A stretch of 8,776 nucleotides of DNA, taken from Candidatus Aenigmatarchaeota archaeon. Lineage in GTDB: Archaea; Aenigmatarchaeota; Aenigmatarchaeia; JACPZZ01. Location of the stretch: positions 1 to 8,776 of the forward strand of contig JACOVS010000041.1 in NCBI GenBank assembly GCA_016177205.1, in the 5' to 3' direction. The notes below the pieces were generated by a model. The model was not told the DNA's origin. It worked only from the letters and a program-made list of their open reading frames with translations, and ran no database searches. This document shows, piece by piece, positions 6,092 through 8,776 of the stretch (position 1 is its first letter; each line of letters begins with the position of its first letter). Made by a program: the position numbers and the translations under genes.

Positions 6092-6353
6092 TTCCCAAGG
6101 CCCACTTTTTGAGGTTTTCATAGCTCGTAGAGCCGCACACCCATTTGCCGGTTTTCCTGTTGAAAAGGAACGGAACGCCGCCGCAATAATTTTTGTCGTA
6201 TTGTTTCATGAGCTCGAGGTTTTTTGCGTTGTGCCACACCTCTATCCTGGCGACTTTAACGCCCTCCTCTTTCTCAAGCCTTTCGACCAAGGGCCGCATC
6301 TCGGTGCAGGGAGCGCATTCTGCGCCGTAAAACTCCAAAAGGTCGTCCGCCAC
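6087..6353 (-). CDS. Small thioredoxin-family protein (CAPC active site)
   Basis: 88 aa from the GTG at 6353: a minimal thioredoxin/glutaredoxin fold. The first strand LLEFYG (5-10) leads to the redox motif CAPC (13-16) and helix, then VKVARIEVWHN (32-42), and GGVPFLFN (58-65) with P61 as the expected cis-proline. Two further cysteines (C57 and C73, in VCGS) flank the second half and may bind metal or form a second disulfide. The protein is probably cytoplasmic. The longest reading begins at TTG 6392 (101 aa). I prefer GTG 6353 because it starts just before the fold and has a CTTTAATA box about 25 nt upstream. It is followed by lipA with a 7-nt gap. Supplying electrons for lipoyl synthesis or keeping dithiols reduced is a plausible role, but is inferred from context only. 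Confidence 0.85.
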   Translation of the reverse strand: MADDLLEFYGAECAPCTEMRPLVERLEKEEGVKVARIEVWHNAKNLELMKQYDKNYCGGVPFLFNRKTGKWVCGSTSYENLKKWALGR

Positions 6354-6374
6354 AATAGATAATTTCGTCGCGGG

Positions 6375-6382
6375 TATTAAAG
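6375..6382 (-). promoter_or_regulatory. TATA-like box for the trx-lipA gene pair
   Basis: On the minus strand this reads CTTTAATA, centred about 25 nt before the GTG at 6353. It is identical to the box before the zinc-finger membrane protein. If this is a promoter, the TTG start at 6392 lies upstream of it and would not be on the resulting transcript. Confidence 0.45.
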
Positions 6383-6404
6383 CATTAACCAAAAACCGTC
6401 CAGG

Positions 6405-7364
6405 CTAATTCCTTTTAACGCGCTTGAAGCCCGAGAACTCTGTGATTTTTAACCTGAATTTTTTCTCCACCTTATCCAGAAGAAGGTTCATACCGAGCGA
6501 GTCCGAGGACATGTGTCCAGCGGCAACGACATTGATATTATGAGACTTCGCTTCTTCGTACTGGTCCTTTGACATGTGCATTGCGACCACGGTGTTTATC
6601 CCGGATTCCGCCATGACCTTCATCCTTGTCTTGTCCAACTCTGTTCCACCGGTCATGTCAAAGGTTATTTTCCCGCATTCGTTTTCCGGGCTGCCCACGA
6701 ATATCGTGGGTCCCATGCCATGGGATGCCGCCCACTGGTATTCGGGTATCTTGTACAAAATATCAATCAAATTTCTGATAGTCCTTGGTTTTTCCTTTTC
6801 CAGAAGGTTTTCCAGGAACCGGTGGGCGTGGTTGTCAGCTATTGTGTGAATCGACATTAACGGGATGCCGAGTAGGCGCGCAGCGTCTATGGCGCGCGTG
6901 TGGTTAATCGGATGTAGCCCTCTGCGGACATCGTCGACGCGCGGGCGGACGATGGCCTCAGCCTGGGAAATAGGCACGCCGCTCTTGTGAAGGATCTTTA
7001 TCTGCATGTCCATGACCTGGTGCAGGGCGGCCAGCGCTCTTCCCTCAGGATGGTGAGTAATCACCGCGTCTATCCTGGCGCCTTTCTGCTTTAAACGGTC
7101 CATTAGAAGAAGCTCCTGCGTTTCGACGTCAATACCAACTGCGACTGACGCTATATCCTTCGCATTTTCGCTGGTGAGAACAAGGCTGTCCGCAAACGGG
7201 TTTTCGAGCCTTCCTTTGTCAAAATACTCTTTCTGGTGGCCTTTTAGCTCTTCGTAATGTTCCTTTATGTCTTCCAGGACCCTTTTTATCTCCTGCTCCC
7301 CCCTCGGGTCCTCTTTAATGCCTTCCTTTACTGCGAATTCGTGCAGCTCTTTCCAGGAAACCAT
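6405..7364 (-). CDS. NIF3/DUF34-family metal-binding protein
   Basis: 319 aa from the ATG at 7364. Members of the NIF3 (NGG1p-interacting factor 3, DUF34) family bind a dinuclear metal centre; their biochemical role is unsettled, with suggested links to metal delivery and GTP cyclohydrolase I-type chemistry. Seen here: SVAVGIDVETQELLLM (73-88, the entry strand), ITHHPEG (102-108, with the metal-binding HHP), HTIADNHAHRFL (173-184, matching the family H-T-x-x-D segment) and AAGHMSSDSLGMNLLLD (281-297, matching the C-terminal GHxxSE-type metal site). The N-terminal 70 residues are a charged helical extension, so this is a longer archaeal-type variant. A TTG 9 nt upstream (7373) is an alternative start, adding three residues. 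It lies 51 nt upstream of the thioredoxin-like gene on the same strand; no functional link is evident. Confidence 0.87.
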   Translation of the reverse strand: MVSWKELHEFAVKEGIKEDPRGEQEIKRVLEDIKEHYEELKGHQKEYFDKGRLENPFADSLVLTSENAKDIASVAVGIDVETQELLLMDRLKQKGARIDAVITHHPEGRALAALHQVMDMQIKILHKSGVPISQAEAIVRPRVDDVRRGLHPINHTRAIDAARLLGIPLMSIHTIADNHAHRFLENLLEKEKPRTIRNLIDILYKIPEYQWAASHGMGPTIFVGSPENECGKITFDMTGGTELDKTRMKVMAESGINTVVAMHMSKDQYEEAKSHNINVVAAGHMSSDSLGMNLLLDKVEKKFRLKITEFSGFKRVKRN

Positions 7365-7395
7365 GAAAACCAATAATATAATATGTAAACCGGTG

Positions 7396-7404
7396 TTTAA
7401 ATTT
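7396..7404. promoter_or_regulatory. AT-rich TATA-like element between divergent NIF3 and purF
   Basis: TTTAAATTT. The palindromic TTTAAA core (7396-7401) is centred about 26 nt before the purF GTG (7425) and about 25 nt before the alternative NIF3 TTG (7373), or 34 nt before its ATG. A second possible NIF3 box, TTTACATA on the minus strand (7382-7389), lies 21 nt before that ATG. The purF assignment is the stronger one. Confidence 0.45.
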
Positions 7405-7424
7405 CTAAATCAACGATTGTAAGC

Positions 7425-8776
7425 GTGGCTGCGCAAATTTACCCGCCCGTGCACAAATGCGGCATAGGCGGGGCTGTAAACACGCCGACGCCGTTCCAGG
7501 ACATGTTCTTTGAAGCCGTGAGCATTCAAAACAGGGGCTACGACGGCTGCGGTTTTTCGCTTTATGACACGGACACAAACACTATCAGAACTTACAGGGG
7601 AACTGGCAAAGTGGCGGTCGTTTTTTCGGAACACCCGGAGGCTGCCAAGGTAAGATCTGACAGGGGAATTTTCAGCAACAGGTATAGGACAACCGGTGAC
7701 ACAAACCCGGGCAATTTGCAGCCGATAGTGGCGGGCGGGTTCGTGGTTTCTCATAACGGCAATGTCCCTAATTTCAGAAGAATTGCGGAAGAGCACGGAA
7801 TAGAAGTAAACGGCCAGGATTCCGATACAAAAGTTATTGCTGAAATTATCAGGCAAACAGGCAGCATTACAACCGGTGTACGCGCTGTAGCGGAAGAGGC
7901 GCTGGGCGCATTCAATTTAGTTGTAATGGATGCCAACGGTGTTGTTGGCGCGTACAGGGATCCCTGGGGCTACCACCCGCTGTTTATGGGCAGAAACGGC
8001 AAGTCGGTTTATTTTGCGTCCGAGGAACCGGGCATATACGCGATGGGAATTCACGACACGGAAGAATTGGGGCCGGGCGATTTAATTTTAACCGACGGGG
8101 CCAGCACTGAAAAAATATCCATAAGGCCCAAGTTGACAAAATCCGGAGTCCGGATAAGAGAAAGCATGTGCGCATTTGAACTTCCTTACTTCATGAGGCC
8201 GGGCGGCAGCTTTAACAGAATACTGGGCATGGAATACAGGGAAAGGGCAGGCAGGAGGCTGGCTGAACAGGATAATTTTCCGAACGACGGCAAACACATT
8301 GTTGTACCTATCCTCAACTCCGGACGGCATTACGCGGTGGGCTACAGTGCAGGCAGCGGAATACCGATGGTGGAAGGATTTTTAGGAAATACCGACATGA
8401 GCAGGCTTTACATGGAAGAGGACAAGATGGCTGCGCTCGGGATAACGCCACAGGGGATGGCTGCGCGTAAAAACATGGTCATTCCGAAATTAATCAGGGG
8501 CAAAAAAGTGATCGTTACGGACGACTCGATAGTGAGGGCGGGCACCCTTCCAAAACTGATAGACGCCCTTTTCGATGTCGGAGCGGAAGAGGTCCACCCA
8601 AGAATCGGCACGCCGCCGATAATGTGGTCATGCCATGCGGGGTTAAACCATTCCGACAGGACAAAATTAAGGGCGTTCAGGGCTGTGAGCAATCCGGAAC
8701 GGGCCGCACTGGAAGAGATTGAGGAGCGCGTAAGAATAGGACTGGACCCGAGAATAAAATCCCTGCGCTACCTTCC
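7425..8776 (+). CDS. purF: Amidophosphoribosyltransferase (glutamine PRPP amidotransferase), 3' end beyond window
   Basis: 450 codons are visible and the frame is open at the right edge. PurF uses glutamine and PRPP to make phosphoribosylamine, the first committed step of purine synthesis. The N-terminal glutaminase domain has C12 (KCGIGG) as likely nucleophile after an 11-residue propeptide, the same length as in Bacillus PurF. QNRGYDGCG, RYRTTGDTN, SHNGNVPNF, DSDTKVIAEI and YRDPWGYHPL follow in family order. The phosphoribosyltransferase domain has CAFELPYFMRPG (the C aligns with a cluster ligand of Bacillus PurF), PILNSGRHYAVGY and the PRPP-loop region DDSIVRAGT (366-374). The family norm is DDSIVRGTT, so the loop glycine is replaced by alanine. 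SLRYLP at the edge corresponds to SLGYLS near the normal C-terminus, so little is missing. GTG is the only sensible start after an upstream in-frame TAA (7398-7400). Confidence 0.88.
   Translation, partial: MAAQIYPPVHKCGIGGAVNTPTPFQDMFFEAVSIQNRGYDGCGFSLYDTDTNTIRTYRGTGKVAVVFSEHPEAAKVRSDRGIFSNRYRTTGDTNPGNLQPIVAGGFVVSHNGNVPNFRRIAEEHGIEVNGQDSDTKVIAEIIRQTGSITTGVRAVAEEALGAFNLVVMDANGVVGAYRDPWGYHPLFMGRNGKSVYFASEEPGIYAMGIHDTEELGPGDLILTDGASTEKISIRPKLTKSGVRIRESMCAFELPYFMRPGGSFNRILGMEYRERAGRRLAEQDNFPNDGKHIVVPILNSGRHYAVGYSAGSGIPMVEGFLGNTDMSRLYMEEDKMAALGITPQGMAARKNMVIPKLIRGKKVIVTDDSIVRAGTLPKLIDALFDVGAEEVHPRIGTPPIMWSCHAGLNHSDRTKLRAFRAVSNPERAALEEIEERVRIGLDPRIKSLRYL

Noticed and set aside
5567..6362. Plus-strand ORFs of 137 and 176 codons opposite lipA and the thioredoxin gene
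   Set aside because: They are complements of the radical-SAM and CxxC coding sequence; no independent evidence supports them.
7410..7936. Minus-strand ORFs of 148 and 61 codons opposite purF
   Set aside because: The plus strand carries an unmistakable PurF glutaminase domain; these are antisense shadows.
1..8776. CRISPR array, tRNA or rRNA gene, insertion sequence, or defence or toxin-antitoxin cassette
   Set aside because: Reading both strands, I saw no regularly spaced repeats, no tRNA T-loop/acceptor pairing, no transposase motifs and no defence-family motifs. Spacers are too short to hold large elements.

Overview
The window looks archaeal, most likely from a DPANN-type lineage. This is inferred from style rather than from a marker gene. 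Several genes or gene sets that start a run have a TATA-like box about 24-30 nt before the start codon and no Shine-Dalgarno (SD) sequence, the signature of leaderless archaeal transcripts. Tightly packed downstream genes do carry SD motifs (GGTGA, TGGAG). AGG (Arg) and ATA (Ile) codons are frequent, spacers are very short, and several small proteins match no family I recognise. No rRNA, tRNA, CRISPR array, transposon or other mobile element was seen, and no gap without a gene reaches 300 bases.

Layout. On the left (20-1418, plus strand) are two unrecognised proteins that each carry an HExxH zinc-protease motif, followed by a 36-residue basic peptide. These converge, with 1 nt between stop codons, on a minus-strand block. 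Listed from left to right (reverse of transcription), the block contains: a small membrane protein with a cross-brace zinc finger (1420-1839); a 237-aa orphan (1881-2594); E1 beta of a 2-oxoacid dehydrogenase (pdhB, 2658-3632); a YhbP/UPF0306-type split-barrel flavoprotein (3629-4096); E1 alpha (pdhA, 4080-5150); lipoyl synthase (lipA, 5201-6079); a small CxxC thioredoxin-like protein (6087-6353); and a NIF3/DUF34 metal-binding protein (6405-7364). A divergent promoter region then separates NIF3 from a plus-strand amidophosphoribosyltransferase (purF) that runs off the right edge.

How the genes fit together. The metabolic core is trx-lipA and pdhA-yhbP-pdhB, transcribed in the same direction. 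LipA makes the lipoyl cofactor that a 2-oxoacid dehydrogenase complex needs on its E2 subunit, and PdhA/PdhB form the thiamin-diphosphate E1 of such a complex (pyruvate or a branched-chain 2-oxoacid). E2 and E3 are not in the window. The thioredoxin stop codon is part of the SD that starts lipA. The flavoprotein gene overlaps both E1 genes (17 nt and 4 nt), so the three are probably translationally coupled. PurF, which begins purine synthesis, looks unrelated to this block.

I did not find an obvious undescribed multi-gene system. The items most worth a second look are the split-barrel gene wedged between E1 alpha and E1 beta, the adjacent pair of HExxH orphans, the altered PRPP-loop in PurF, and the regular leaderless-promoter spacing, which also helps correct start codons.
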